Numbered from the stretch's first letter, positions 1 through 8,559 are shown. The stretch: DNA of 64,000 nt from Clostridium_AM tanneri (GCF_033659955.1 NZ_JARUJP010000017.1:1-64000); one strand, 5' to 3'. Notes: generated by a model from the sequence alone, not told the origin. Numbers and translations are program-made.

Positions 1-115
1 GGGTATGTCTATAATTCTTGCTGCTTATAAATCAAGATTAACTGGAATGCCTGTAAAGTTCCCAATGGAAAGCTTCTCAACTATGGAAATGAAAAATATA
101 GATAAGATCAAATAG
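1..115 (+). CDS. C-terminal end of a probable Gfo/Idh/MocA-type oxidoreductase (partial)
   Basis: Only the last 37 codons lie in the window, in the frame that ends with TAG at 113-115. The translated end (AAYKSRLTGMPVKFPM, then a Met- and Lys-rich tail) looks like the C-terminus of NAD-dependent sugar dehydrogenases of the Gfo/Idh/MocA family, where a helix of the type AAY.S..TG.PV closes the protein. Such enzymes are common in surface-polysaccharide loci, which suits the flippase 11 bp downstream and galU further on. The family assignment rests on a short tail and is tentative. Confidence 0.5.
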   Translation, partial: GMSIILAAYKSRLTGMPVKFPMESFSTMEMKNIDKIK

Positions 116-126
116 AGGATTTAGAT

Positions 127-1389
127 ATGCTAAAAAAGATATTGGATACATTATCAACAAACGTTCTAATTTTTATTATAAATTTTATTATAAGTATATT
201 TATAGCTAGAGCACTCGGACCGCAGGGGCAGGGGGAGATTACTTTTGTGTTACTAATACCTAACACTATGTATATGTTCTTATCAATAAATTATTTTGGC
301 GATAATATTTATTTTTTAAGAAAAAAGATATTTTCCAATGAGAGTATTTTTTCAGCAAGCGTAATATTTTTCTTTATTCTATCAAGTCTAGAAATTTTTG
401 CAGTATCTATATATGGAATTTTTAATATTGTTAGTAATTTTGTATTCATAATAATTTTTATAATTACTTTTAATTTAAATAATTTTATTGTGTCTTATTT
501 ATTTGGTATAGGGAAAATAATTTTTAGAAACAGGGTAATGTTTGGTCAGTCATTTATATATTTTATATTCATAATTATTTTATATTATGGTAATAAGCAG
601 TATTTAAACGTAACAAATATATTAGTAATCCAATGTTTATTAAATATCTTTTCCTCAATAATATGTTTTTTTATAATCAAAAAAAGCTTTAATTGTAAAG
701 TCGAATTTGCCTTTAAGCAATCAATGAAAATAATCAGAACTACATTAAGTATAAGCAGACTAAATTATATTTCTAATTTAGCCAACTTTTTAAATTATAG
801 ACTAGATCAGTGGATAATAGTTTTTTTATTAGGAAAACCTGACTTAGGTATATATTCTATAGCAGTTAACATAGCTGAGAAGTTTTGGATAATCCCAGAC
901 TCAATTGCGTCTGTAATATATCCTGAAATTGTAGGAAAAGATAATAATGAATTAAAAAGAATTATAAAAAAAATTGATAGAATAATAGTACAAAGTATTT
1001 TGCTCGGAACTATAGCTTGGATAATTTCATTGTTTATCTTTGACAAATTAGTGCTTATGGTATACGGTGATAGGTACTTTTCAGTTTCAAAGATTTTTAA
1101 AATTCTATTTCCATCAATAGTTTTATTTGCAATTGTAAAAGTTATAGCTGGTTTTTTTGCAGGTTTAGGAAGACCTGATATAAGAGTAAAAGCATCTATA
1201 ATATCAACTGTTGTAAATGGTGGATTAAATTTAATTTTGATTCGTAGATATGGAATAAGTGGAGCAGCTATTTCTTCAACAGTTAGTTATGCATTGTATT
1301 CTATAATAATTTTACATAAATATATGATAGTTAGAAAGCAACCAGAAAGTTTTAAAGATACAATAGTTAACAATCTTATATGTAAATAG
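127..1389 (+). CDS. Polysaccharide flippase, Wzx/MATE-like (oligosaccharide translocase family)
   Basis: A 420-residue, almost wholly hydrophobic protein with about 12 predicted membrane helices. The N-terminus has the family signature ARALGPQGQGEI after the first helix, as in Wzx/RfbX polysaccharide exporters, and the C-terminal half has the usual GLGRPDIRVKASIIS stretch followed by NLILIRRYGISGAAISS. Family members flip lipid-linked oligosaccharide units across the cytoplasmic membrane for capsule, exopolysaccharide or teichoic-type polymers. It lies 11 bp after the oxidoreductase end, with an AGAGGA ribosome site, so they are probably cotranscribed. The substrate cannot be told from sequence. 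Confidence 0.85.
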   Translation: MLKKILDTLSTNVLIFIINFIISIFIARALGPQGQGEITFVLLIPNTMYMFLSINYFGDNIYFLRKKIFSNESIFSASVIFFFILSSLEIFAVSIYGIFNIVSNFVFIIIFIITFNLNNFIVSYLFGIGKIIFRNRVMFGQSFIYFIFIIILYYGNKQYLNVTNILVIQCLLNIFSSIICFFIIKKSFNCKVEFAFKQSMKIIRTTLSISRLNYISNLANFLNYRLDQWIIVFLLGKPDLGIYSIAVNIAEKFWIIPDSIASVIYPEIVGKDNNELKRIIKKIDRIIVQSILLGTIAWIISLFIFDKLVLMVYGDRYFSVSKIFKILFPSIVLFAIVKVIAGFFAGLGRPDIRVKASIISTVVNGGLNLILIRRYGISGAAISSTVSYALYSIIILHKYMIVRKQPESFKDTIVNNLICK

Positions 1390-1560
1390 TTAGACTTCCA
1401 GTAAATTTAGTTATAATCAAGTTCGGGTATTTTTAGTATCATAAAGAGTGTTATGACCACAGAAAATAAACATATAAGCGGGACTTTGGTGTTAGTATAA
1501 TATTGTAGACACAGAAAGCCGAACACTTTAAAATATAAGAAAGAAAAGGAAGTGTTTATA

Positions 1561-1833
1561 ATGGCAAGAGGTCAAAAACAATATACAGAGGAATTTAAAA
1601 ATACAATAGTAGAACTTTATAACTCAGGAAAGAACCTAGCAGAGTTAAGTAGTGAATATGCCATATCAAAATCAACAATAATTGGCTGGATAAAGAAAAA
1701 TAAACCTATTTCTGTGGATAAAGATACAACTATAACAGCAGAAGAATATAAAAATTTATTAAAGAAAAATGCAAAGCTTGAAGAGGAGATTGAAATATTA
1801 AAAAAAGCTATGGGCATATTCGCAAGGAAATAA
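1561..1833 (+). CDS. IS3-family transposase OrfA (HTH subunit)
   Basis: A 90-residue protein. Residues 1-55 form the helix-turn-helix of IS3 OrfA (EEFKNTIVELYNSGKNLAEL, then AISKSTIIGWIKK), followed by a leucine-zipper-like coiled coil (KNAKLEEEIEILKKAMGIFA) used for OrfA/OrfAB multimerisation. ATG 1561 is preferred over GTG 1552 because AAGGAAG lies 8 nt upstream of it. The 3' end carries the A7G stretch where ribosomes of this family slip by -1 to make the OrfAB fusion. OrfA itself is intact and could still be made, but alone it would at most bind the element ends. Confidence 0.9.
   Translation: MARGQKQYTEEFKNTIVELYNSGKNLAELSSEYAISKSTIIGWIKKNKPISVDKDTTITAEEYKNLLKKNAKLEEEIEILKKAMGIFARK
1800..1807 (+). 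other. Programmed -1 frameshift site (A7G) of the IS3 element
   Basis: Seven A residues followed by G lie inside the coiled-coil codons of orfA. In the -1 frame the reading continues without a stop as KKSYGHIRKEITTV and joins the annotated orfB frame, which is the standard IS3 OrfAB arrangement. OrfA meets TAA at 1831-1833. Frameshift use is inferred from the family. Confidence 0.75.
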
Positions 1834-2713
1834 CTACTGTATTTGAATTCATTACTAACAACAAGAAATATCATGATATTAAACTCATGTGTAAAGTTCT
1901 AAAGGTGTCTAGGAGCTCTTATTATAATTATTTAAATAAGAAGCCAAGCAATCGAGAATTAGAAAATAAAAAGATAGAAAAAGAAATCATAAATATCCAC
2001 AAAATGAGTAAAAATCGTTATGGAGCACCAAAAATAAATAAATCACTAAAAGCATTGGGGATAACTATTAGTCTAAAGAGAACTCAACGTTTAATGAAGA
2101 AACTGGGGATAAAATCTATAATAATAAAAAAATTCAGACCATCACCATCCAAAAGGAAAATAGTAGAGCAAGAAAACGTTTTAAAAAGAAACTTTCAAAC
2201 AACTACTATTAATGAAAAGTGGGTCACAGATATCACTTATATCCATACAATTAAAGACGGTTGGTGCTATTTAGCTTCAGTTATGGATTTGTATATTTGT
2301 ATAGTAGAAAGATAATTGGGTATTCCATGTCTAAGTTTATTGATACCTCATTAGCTCTGCAGGCTGTAAAAAACGCCGTAAGGCTTCAGAAACCAACTAA
2401 GGCTTTAATCTTACATAGTGATTTAGGATGTCAATACACAAGCTTCGCTTTTAAGGAGTACATAGATAGTACTAAATTAATTACCCATTCCTTCAGTTCA
2501 AAAGGCTGCCCTTACGATAATGCTTGCATTGAGTCTTTTCATGCCTCTCTAAAAAAGGAGGAAGTCCATCTTGTTAAGTACTTTGACTTTGATACTGCAA
2601 GGCTAGCAATATTTGAATATATAGAAGCTTGGTACAACAGAAAAAGAATACATAGCAGCATTGGTTATATCTCACCACAAAAATGTGAAGATTTAGCTAG
2701 AAGAATTGCATAA
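1808..2713 (+). pseudogene. IS3-family transposase OrfB (DDE integrase core), frameshifted
   Basis: The retroviral-integrase-like catalytic domain is split over two frames. The first part has SRSSYYNYL, KNRYGAPKI and the first catalytic Asp in WVTDITYI. The second has the next Asp in ILHSDLGCQYTS and the C-terminal YNRKRIHSSIGYISP with the upstream catalytic Glu. The break is a perfect 8-bp tandem duplication, TTTGTATA at 2288-2295 and again at 2296-2303. Removing one copy restores VMDLYSRKIIGY, the conserved family sequence. As it stands the frame ends at 2315, so the enzyme lacks two of its three catalytic residues. The lesion looks recent because the rest is intact. Confidence 0.9.
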
Positions 2714-2900
2714 AAAGTTCAACTTTTTGTGTCTAAGATATTGACATAGATCCACTTCAGTGATGAATAAGCTTTCAATTTACAAAAGTACAATAGTAGA
2801 TTGTTGTAAGGAAAATAATATAATACCATAATAGATATATCGTCAGAGGAGAAAATTAAACTAAGTGCCTGTTTAAGCTTTGAATACTATAGATATCTGA

Positions 2901-3017
2901 AAATCTTCAGCTTCGCATGGTTATAGTGAAGAAACAAGAATTCAAATTAGAACTGCTTCAAAATCTAAGACAATAGAAGAAAAAATTATTACTAACAATA
3001 TAATGAAAAAATTTTAA
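2901..3017 (+). pseudogene. Decayed C-terminal fragment, possibly of a phosphohexomutase
   Basis: After a TGA at 2898-2900 one frame reads through to TAA 3015-3017 and contains YSEETRIQIRTASKSKTIEE. This is reminiscent of the phosphate-binding C-terminal domain of phosphomannomutase/phosphoglucomutase enzymes (S.TEP..RI....SKS). There is no start and the 5' side is lost in 2738-2900, where I see nothing else. Such an enzyme would fit a polysaccharide locus beside galU. The assignment is weak, based on one short motif. Confidence 0.3.
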
Positions 3018-3627
3018 GCCCTTGAGAAATCAAGGGTTTTATTATAAAACATATTTTCAGGAATCTTATTAGACCAAGGAATAAGGTTCTCTAAGCTTTC
3101 GCTATCAGATATATCTATCTTTAATAGATTGTCAAACAAATAAAATAAGTAACTTTCTACAACTAGCTTATTAGCCTTGGCAGTTTCAACAATACTATAA
3201 ATATTGCTACTTGCAGTGGCTCCTTTAGCAGTATTGGCAAAAAGGAAGTTCTTACGACCTATAACAAAAGGTTTAATTGCTCTTTTGGCAGCATTATTAT
3301 CGACTTCTAAGGAACCATCTAGTAGCACATTTTTTAATCCTGGTAAATGCTTTTTAGCATAATCAAGGGCTTTACCTAGCGGACTTCTTGGAAGAGCATC
3401 TTTAATTTCTCTTTCAACATAGTCAATAAAGTCATCTATAAGCGGAGCTAGTTTCTCGGATCTTATTTTAAACCTAATATCATAATAATTTTCATCGCTT
3501 GAATAAGCTTCTCTAAGCTCTTTTTCAAGTTTATAAATTTGCTCACAATAATTAAAACCTATTACTCCTCTGGAACTTTTTAAGGCATGAGCTTGATCTA
3601 GTGCTTTGATAATCGTACAAAACTACT
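3014..3627 (-). pseudogene. IS66-family transposase remnant (C-terminal half of TnpC)
   Basis: On the minus strand one frame runs open for about 200 codons from a stop near 3628 to 3014, with no start of its own. It carries the IS66 C-terminal signature: LPRSPLGKALDYAKKH, then LDGSLEVDNNAAKRAIKPFV, IGRKNFLFANTAKGA and IYSIVETAKANKLV. NN.AER/KR.IKPF.IGRKN is diagnostic of the IS66 transposase tail. The N-terminal half, zinc-finger and leucine zipper, and the accessory tnpA/tnpB genes are absent, so this is a truncated relic that ends close to the mutase-like fragment. Confidence 0.8.
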
Positions 3628-3657
3628 GGCTTTGAATTGATGCTACTCTCATGTGAA

Positions 3658-3729
3658 ACTATCTATAACATAGTAGAAACAACGAAAGACAATAAGTTAG
3701 TAGTAGAAAAATTTTTTTATTCCATATGT
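3658..3729 (+). pseudogene. Second IS66 transposase scrap in opposite orientation
   Basis: The plus-strand frame reads TIYNIVETTKDNKLVVEKFF, which aligns with the IYSIVETAKANKLVVES segment of the minus-strand remnant next to it, but in the opposite direction. A short minus-strand run at about 3715-3850 (ISTKDGWLYCYNAFAPRIV) also looks transposase-like but I cannot place it in a family. Together these show at least two overlapping insertion/decay events before galU. Confidence 0.6.
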
Positions 3730-3921
3730 CAATTCTCTGGTTCTTATCATTGGCTCTCTATGTAGGCCTATATAAACTATTCTAGGAGCAAAGGCATTAT
3801 AGCAGTAAAGCCAACCATCCTTAGTACTTATAGTTTCTTTGGAATGAATTAGTACTTTAATACTATTTCAGCTATCCAGAGAAGATGATAAAGACAGTAT
3901 CTAGCACCATTTTTGGGTATG

Positions 3922-3930
3922 TGGTATAAT
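3922..3930 (+). promoter_or_regulatory. Extended -10 promoter for galU
   Basis: TGGTATAAT matches the extended -10 form (TGnTATAAT), 39 nt upstream of the galU start. No good -35 is seen at the proper distance, as is usual for this promoter type. The galU gene thus has its own promoter after the insertion-sequence debris. Confidence 0.6.
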
Positions 3931-3969
3931 ATTTTCGGATACACTATCAGTTTGGGTAAGGGGGATAAA

Positions 3970-4872
3970 ATGGGAAGAATAAAAAAAGCAGTTATACCAG
4001 CAGCAGGTTTAGGAACTAGGTTTTTACCAGCAACAAAAGCTCAACCAAAAGAGATGCTTCCTATAGTGGATAAACCAACTATTCAATATATAGTGGAAGA
4101 GGCAGTACAATCTGGGATAGAAGAAATCCTAATAATTACTGGAAGAAATAAGAGATCTATAGAGGATCACTTTGATAAATCAGTAGAATTAGAACTTGAA
4201 TTAGAAAACAATAATAAGAAAGAATTACTTGATATCATAAAGGACATAAGTAGTTTAGCTAATATATATTTTATAAGGCAAAAAGAACCAAGAGGCTTAG
4301 GTCATGCTATAAACTGTGCTAAAAGCTTTGTAGGAAGCGAACCTTTTGCTGTTATGTTAGGAGATGATATAGTAGATAGCAAGGAACCTTGTCTAAAGCA
4401 GCTGATAAATTGCTTTAATGAATATAAAACTTCTATATTAGGAGTCCAGCAAGTAGCAGATAGCGAAATATCTAAATATGGAATTATAAAAGATTTGATT
4501 ATAGAAAATAGAGTTCATAAAGTTAAAGATTTAATAGAAAAGCCTAGCTTGGAAGAAGCACCTTCTAATATAGCCATTTTAGGAAGGTATATACTAATGC
4601 CAGAAATATTTGATATATTAGAGAACACTGAACCAGGGAAAGGAAACGAAATTCAGTTAACAGATGCACTTAAAACAATGTTATCTCATCAAGCTATTTA
4701 TGCCTATGAATTTGAAGGAAAAAGGTATGATGTAGGAGATAAGTTAGGGTATTTACAAGCAACAATTGAAATGGCTTTAAAGAGACAGGACTTAAGGGGG
4801 CCATTTATGGCATATTTATCAGAACTGAGCAAGAGTGGTGCTTATCAAGAAGCTGCTAGTTCTAGAGTATAA
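3970..4872 (+). CDS. galU: UTP-glucose-1-phosphate uridylyltransferase
   Basis: A 300-residue nucleotidyltransferase making UDP-glucose from UTP and glucose-1-phosphate in the cytosol. The N-terminal nucleotide-binding loop is AGLGTRFLPATKAQPKEML. DKPTIQYIVEEA, the acidic MLGDDIV metal site, the LIEKPS segment and ALGRYIL-like motif (here AILGRYILMPEIF) follow in family order, and the length is typical. ATG 3970 is chosen because GGGGGAT lies just upstream and the protein then begins MGRIKKAVIPAAG; an ATG at 3913 would add 19 unrelated residues and sits before the promoter. UDP-glucose feeds polysaccharide, lipid and galactose pathways; galE is at 52.4 kb. Confidence 0.96.
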   Translation: MGRIKKAVIPAAGLGTRFLPATKAQPKEMLPIVDKPTIQYIVEEAVQSGIEEILIITGRNKRSIEDHFDKSVELELELENNNKKELLDIIKDISSLANIYFIRQKEPRGLGHAINCAKSFVGSEPFAVMLGDDIVDSKEPCLKQLINCFNEYKTSILGVQQVADSEISKYGIIKDLIIENRVHKVKDLIEKPSLEEAPSNIAILGRYILMPEIFDILENTEPGKGNEIQLTDALKTMLSHQAIYAYEFEGKRYDVGDKLGYLQATIEMALKRQDLRGPFMAYLSELSKSGAYQEAASSRV

Positions 4873-4884
4873 AGATCACAGAGT

Positions 4885-4927
4885 AAAAACTATAGAAATT
4901 TATCGCAGATAAGTTTCTGTAGTTTTT
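4885..4927 (+). terminator. Terminator after galU
   Basis: Arms AAAAACTATAGAAA and TTTCTGTAGTTTTT (one G-U pair) form a stem with a T-rich 3' arm, 12 nt after the galU stop. Confidence 0.75.
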
Positions 4928-5085
4928 AGTTTTATCTTTGGTTCTAAGAAACTACACTTGTTTTGTTGTAAAACATCTGATTTTCAGCAGCTAAAGTGTT
5001 AAAATTTAAGGCTAGAATCATTAAAAGTATTTCTAGAATTATGGTATACTCTAATTGACAATGCAAATTTTATGGAGGAATAAAT

Positions 5086-6240
5086 ATGTTTACATCTTTT
5101 AAAATAGCTACAAGATTTATAAGAAGCAGTAAAGTACAAACCTTTATTATAATCTTAGGAATTGCTATAGGGGTATCTGTGCAAGTTTTTATAGGACTGT
5201 TAAGTCAGGGACTTGAAAAAAGCCTTTTAGATAAAGTAACAGGAAGTTTAGTCCATATTACAGTTAATCCAAATAGCGGAAATATAGAGAACTGGCAGGA
5301 TATAAAAGATAGGATAAAAAAGCAAGATGAAGGCATCAACATAGTAGCACCAGTAGCTGAAAAGAATGCTTTTGTAAAAGTTGGTGATAAAAAGGAAAAT
5401 ATACAAGTGAGAGGCTTTGTTCCTGAGGATATTAACTCCTTATACGATATAAAAAGTAAGATTTACTTGGGAAGTATGGTTAGTGAAAATGAACAGACTA
5501 TCCTAGGTAAGGATTTAAAAAAGAAATTAGGAGTAAATGTAGGAGATAAAATAGAGGTAAATACTATTGATGGAAAGAAAACTGAACTTACAGTAGTTGG
5601 TTTTTATGATTTAGGAGCTGTTAAGATAAATAGTATTTGGGTTATAACAGATTTAAAAACAGCACAGGATTTATCTGGTAGTGGAGATAAAATTAGCTCT
5701 ATAGAGATTTCTGTTAAAGATTCTTATAATGCAGATATTATCGGAGATAGGATACAAAAGCTACTTGGAAATAATGATTTTGTAGTTGAAAACTGGAAGG
5801 GACAGAATAAGTTTTTGGCTAGCGCCATGGTTGCTCAGAAGGTATGCTCAGTTATAATTCAGTTTTTTGTACTTCTTGCAGCTGTGCTAAGTATAATAAG
5901 TATACTCAACATAAGTGTAATACAGAAATATAAACAAATAGGAATTCTTAAGGCTATGGGCATAAAAGATGGTTCGGCAGCTCTTATATTTTTACTACAA
6001 GCTTTCATTTTAGGAGTAATAGGAACTGCAGTAGGTATCTTATTTACATACATGTATATAAAAGGCTTTAATAAATACATAGTTACTTCCGATGGAAAGC
6101 CTATTGTAAAAATACTTATAAACCATAACTTTATATTGGTTTCAGCTTTCATTGATATAGCTGCGTCTACCTTAGCTGCAGTGTTTCCAGCTTTTAAGTC
6201 CTTTAGACTAAATCCTGTAGAGGTAATAAAGAATGGATAA
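5086..6240 (+). CDS. FtsX/LolE-type ABC transporter permease, without a partner ATPase nearby
   Basis: 384 residues: one N-terminal membrane helix (about 17-40), a large extracytoplasmic MacB-type domain (about 45-235), and three C-terminal helices typical of FtsX/LolC/E permeases, ending AFKSFRLNPVEVIKNG. The region KYKQIGILKAMGIKDGSAA is the cytoplasmic coupling loop. It is a close paralogue of the permease at 30085-31242, sharing the start (M F.SFKIA.RF), the GIAIGVSVQ.F.GLLS segment and QKYKQIGILKAMG. That copy has an ATPase gene directly before it; this one has none. Either it uses the ATPase from 29.4 kb or it has lost its partner. Substrate unknown, probably a lipid, lipoprotein or peptide. 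Confidence 0.88.
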   Translation: MFTSFKIATRFIRSSKVQTFIIILGIAIGVSVQVFIGLLSQGLEKSLLDKVTGSLVHITVNPNSGNIENWQDIKDRIKKQDEGINIVAPVAEKNAFVKVGDKKENIQVRGFVPEDINSLYDIKSKIYLGSMVSENEQTILGKDLKKKLGVNVGDKIEVNTIDGKKTELTVVGFYDLGAVKINSIWVITDLKTAQDLSGSGDKISSIEISVKDSYNADIIGDRIQKLLGNNDFVVENWKGQNKFLASAMVAQKVCSVIIQFFVLLAAVLSIISILNISVIQKYKQIGILKAMGIKDGSAALIFLLQAFILGVIGTAVGILFTYMYIKGFNKYIVTSDGKPIVKILINHNFILVSAFIDIAASTLAAVFPAFKSFRLNPVEVIKNG

Positions 6241-6856
6241 TAGACTGAAATTTAAAAAAGCCATAGCTATAGTTTTATGTCTAATATGGATGTGGGTTAT
6301 TTTTTATAATTCATCGAATACAGGAAAGGTTTCAAACGATAGGAGTTATGCAGTAGAGTCTTACTTGAAAAAGCAGTATAATAGGGCAAAAGAATTGCTT
6401 AATGCTTTTGATAAAGAAAAAACTATAAACAGCGTTAATGATAGCCAGCATAAAAACCAAGATAAAAAGGTTAGTTCAGACTATAAGCAGAAAACTTCTA
6501 TCGTTAATAATGGTATAAAACAACAGGCTAATAAAAAGGACATAAATGTATTAATAAGAAAGAATGCTCATGCCTTTGAGTATTTAATATTGTCACTGCT
6601 AATAGGTAATTTGCTGTTTATTTTTGATTTTAAGGGAAGAAAGGCGATTATTTATATACTGTTTATTTGCTTGTTTTATTCTGTAACAGACGAGTTTCAT
6701 CAGTTATTTGTACCTGGAAGAACATCTTCTGTAGTAGATGTTCTTATAGATTTTTTAGGAGCTGTTATAGGTACTACATTATTTTATTTAGGCTACTATT
6801 TCCTTAATAAACATCTGAATAAGTTATATAATCCTTTAAAGGAGAAGTCAAGTTAG
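6233..6856 (+). CDS. VanZ-like membrane protein
   Basis: 207 residues. One N-terminal helix, a hydrophilic Lys/Asn-rich segment (about 45-105), then RKNAHAFEYLILSLL, three more helices and SVTDEFHQLFVPGRTSSVVDV, the VanZ family signature (KxxHxxEY and DExHQxFxPGRxxxxxDxxxD). VanZ proteins are small membrane proteins; the founding member gives low-level teicoplanin resistance, most others are uncharacterised. The start overlaps the end of the permease by 8 bp, so the two are translationally coupled. The long linker between helix 1 and the VanZ core is a little unusual. Confidence 0.85.
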   Translation: MDNRLKFKKAIAIVLCLIWMWVIFYNSSNTGKVSNDRSYAVESYLKKQYNRAKELLNAFDKEKTINSVNDSQHKNQDKKVSSDYKQKTSIVNNGIKQQANKKDINVLIRKNAHAFEYLILSLLIGNLLFIFDFKGRKAIIYILFICLFYSVTDEFHQLFVPGRTSSVVDVLIDFLGAVIGTTLFYLGYYFLNKHLNKLYNPLKEKSS

Positions 6857-6880
6857 CCCCATATTTTAAAAAATATGGGG
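6857..6880. terminator. Terminator hairpin between convergent genes
   Basis: CCCCATATTT and AAATATGGGG form a perfect stem that begins right after the VanZ-like stop codon. Confidence 0.6.
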
Positions 6881-6894
6881 GTGTAATCAATCTG

Positions 6895-6920
6895 AAAACC
6901 TACCTATTGGTAGGTTTTTA
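6895..6920. terminator. Bidirectional terminator hairpin
   Basis: AAAACCTACC-TATT-GGTAGGTTTT is a perfect stem with A/T tracts on both sides, so it can end transcripts from both the VanZ-like gene and the minus-strand secreted-protein gene. Confidence 0.8.
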
Positions 6921-7856
6921 CTATTTACTTAGCTTATCTAAAACTAGCACTTTATCACTACTATAGTCACCATCAATATCATTCTCATCGATGGTATCGT
7001 AAGCTGATTCAACTTCAATATAGGAGATATTGTTAACATCTAAACCTGGAACTTGTCCGTGAAGAATCAGTGAATTATGTTCCTTGTCAAATTCAAGTGT
7101 ACCATCTGCTATGGATAAACTTGAATAGTTTTGATGTAAGAAGCTGCCTTCATCAACTTTATCTACTGATACTTGAACTCCATTTAAAAGAGGAAGTTCA
7201 ATTTCTTTGTCTCCAGGAAACTTTGTATGGTTTGCCCATAATATATATTGATTTTTCCCATCGCTTATTTTAACTTCCCATGAATACTCAATGCGATTAT
7301 CCGGTGTGCTAATACTATTAAACACTAATTTGTCTGGTATATGCCTTAAGGCTAATTTAGCGGTAACATCATTACCATCAAAAATAACTTCCCCGGACTT
7401 CAGATCAATAAACTCTTTCTTGTTCAAGTCTTCGTCACTAGTAAATACATATTTATTACCTATGTTACTTGAGCTTTCGGTTTTTATATTAAAATCCATC
7501 ACCCTTTGTTGTTTCATAGCCTTTCCCTTTTTAGAGTGGGCAGCTGTATCTACTAATATTTTGTATGATTCACCAGGTTTATAGCCATTTTGTGGTGGTA
7601 TAACAATAATACTCTTATTATCCGCTCCTAAACCTAAGGTTACGTTAATAGCATTCCCTTCTTTATCTAAAACCTTAATTCCTTTTTTAGTAAGATCATC
7701 AAAACCAACTTCATCAGTAAATGTAATTGTCCAAACTTTATTTGCATCTACCGTCTGGTTATTGTTAACTTGAAAAGCTTGTACTTTACCTGGGATTAAA
7801 AGAGTACCCCCAATTAAAGATGCTATAATAAAGCTTTTTAGTTTTGTCTTTAGCAC
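6921..7856 (-). CDS. Secreted protein with an SbsA/Big_5-type Ig-like domain
   Basis: 311 residues. Residues 1-28 are a signal peptide (Lys-rich start, hydrophobic core, cut after GKVQA). Residues 33-130 match bacterial Ig-like domains of the SbsA type: VDANKVWTITFTDEV near the start and GYKPGESYKILV near the end. The rest (130-311) is beta-rich and acidic with no family I recognise. It ends in LDKLSK with no sortase motif or membrane anchor, so it is secreted or held by the Ig domain. Convergent with the VanZ-like gene and divergent from marR. Function unknown. Confidence 0.7.
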   Translation of the reverse strand: MLKTKLKSFIIASLIGGTLLIPGKVQAFQVNNNQTVDANKVWTITFTDEVGFDDLTKKGIKVLDKEGNAINVTLGLGADNKSIIVIPPQNGYKPGESYKILVDTAAHSKKGKAMKQQRVMDFNIKTESSSNIGNKYVFTSDEDLNKKEFIDLKSGEVIFDGNDVTAKLALRHIPDKLVFNSISTPDNRIEYSWEVKISDGKNQYILWANHTKFPGDKEIELPLLNGVQVSVDKVDEGSFLHQNYSSLSIADGTLEFDKEHNSLILHGQVPGLDVNNISYIEVESAYDTIDENDIDGDYSSDKVLVLDKLSK

Positions 7857-7942
7857 TTAAATTCCCCCTTGTATCGTTAATAGAAAGATTATACCATAAT
7901 AACCAAATAAACTAAATTACTACTTTTAGATTAAGGAATATA

Positions 7943-7971
7943 TTGACACCCATTAATAAATTTTTTATAAT
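7943..7971 (+). promoter_or_regulatory. Consensus sigma-A promoter for the MarR efflux operon
   Basis: TTGACA (7943-7948), exactly 17 nt, then TATAAT (7966-7971), both perfect consensus. It points at the MarR gene 90 nt downstream. Such a strong promoter implies repression as the control mode, which fits the operator-like repeat just after it. Confidence 0.85.
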
Positions 7972-7980
7972 TAGTATATG

Positions 7981-8002
7981 AATAGTTAATATGTTTACTA
8001 TT
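7981..8002. promoter_or_regulatory. Candidate MarR operator
   Basis: An inverted repeat, AATAGTTAATA and TGTTTACTATT (9 of 11 positions pair), starts 10 nt after the -10 box and so overlaps the transcription start. Size and position suit autorepression by the MarR protein encoded next. Inference only. Confidence 0.5.
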
Positions 8003-8061
8003 TATATATTTACAATAAATATGCTAATAAATATAAAAATTCTTACATAGGAGGCGATCAG

Positions 8062-8559
8062 GTGGGGGAAACAGAAAATAAGAGCTTATCCCAATCAATA
8101 AGTGATAATTCTACTGAAATTGATTCGATGAGGTTAATTGAAGTAATAGTTAGGCTGGGAGGATCAATAGAACAGTTATTTGATAAGTTCTATAAAACCT
8201 TTAAGTTATCAAAACCGCAGTTTACTGCTCTTTATAAAATTTACCTAACTGAAGAGGAAGGAATTCAATTGTCTGTTCTTGGTGATCAAATGTCTGTAAC
8301 AAGGGCAAATATCACATCTTTAGTGGACAGGATGGTTGCAAGAGGACTTATAAAAAGAATTACAAATGAAAATGACAGAAGAAGTATAAAGGCGGTAATA
8401 ACAAAGGAAGGAATAGAGATTTTAGAAAAGGTACTCCCTGACAAGGAAGTATTTACTTCGGAAGTTCTAAACTTTTTATCAGACAAGGAGAAGGAACATT
8501 TTTATGAATTACTTATAAAGGTGGAGAAATACTTGATTGCAAATTATTTTAATAAGTAA
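8062..8559 (+). CDS. MarR-family transcriptional regulator
   Basis: 165 residues with a winged helix-turn-helix at about 60-130: LSKPQFTALYKIYL, LSVLGDQMSVTRANITSLVDRMVARGLIKR cut into recognition helix and wing (NENDRRSIKAVITKEG, the family DRR wing). Start is GTG 8062 with GGAGG 8 nt upstream. It heads an operon with an adaptor and two ABC-2 permeases, and a consensus promoter with an overlapping palindrome precedes it, so it probably represses its own efflux operon until a ligand (drug, phenolic or fatty acid) binds. The N-terminal 25 residues are a Ser-rich extension. Confidence 0.9.
   Translation: MGETENKSLSQSISDNSTEIDSMRLIEVIVRLGGSIEQLFDKFYKTFKLSKPQFTALYKIYLTEEEGIQLSVLGDQMSVTRANITSLVDRMVARGLIKRITNENDRRSIKAVITKEGIEILEKVLPDKEVFTSEVLNFLSDKEKEHFYELLIKVEKYLIANYFNK

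Larger units (their letters stand above)
1504..2737 (+). mobile_element. IS3-family insertion sequence (IS150-like), inactivated
   Basis: Imperfect terminal inverted repeats bound two overlapping transposase frames. The left end has TAGACACAGAAAGCCGAAC from 1506. The reverse complement of the right end reads TAGACACAAAAAGTTGAAC from 2735. The exact outer bases are uncertain by 2-3 nt and I see no clear target duplication. The element carries orfA, an A7G slippery stretch, and an orfB broken by an 8-bp tandem duplication, so it should not be able to make transposase. It separates the flippase from galU within what was probably one polysaccharide locus. Confidence 0.88.

Noticed and set aside
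2261..2713. Independent protein gene
   Set aside because: It is the C-terminal half of the IS3 OrfB after the 8-bp duplication and its first 15 residues are out-of-frame text.
3715..3850. Separate transposase gene on the minus strand
   Set aside because: Only about 45 open codons with a loose similarity (ISTKDGWLY); too short and decayed to assign.
3913..3969. 19-residue N-terminal extension of GalU
   Set aside because: It overlaps the promoter, has no ribosome site, and is not part of the family; ATG 3970 is well placed.
7070..7584. Two plus-strand small genes opposite the Ig-like secreted protein
   Set aside because: Antisense shadows without ribosome sites or recognisable composition.
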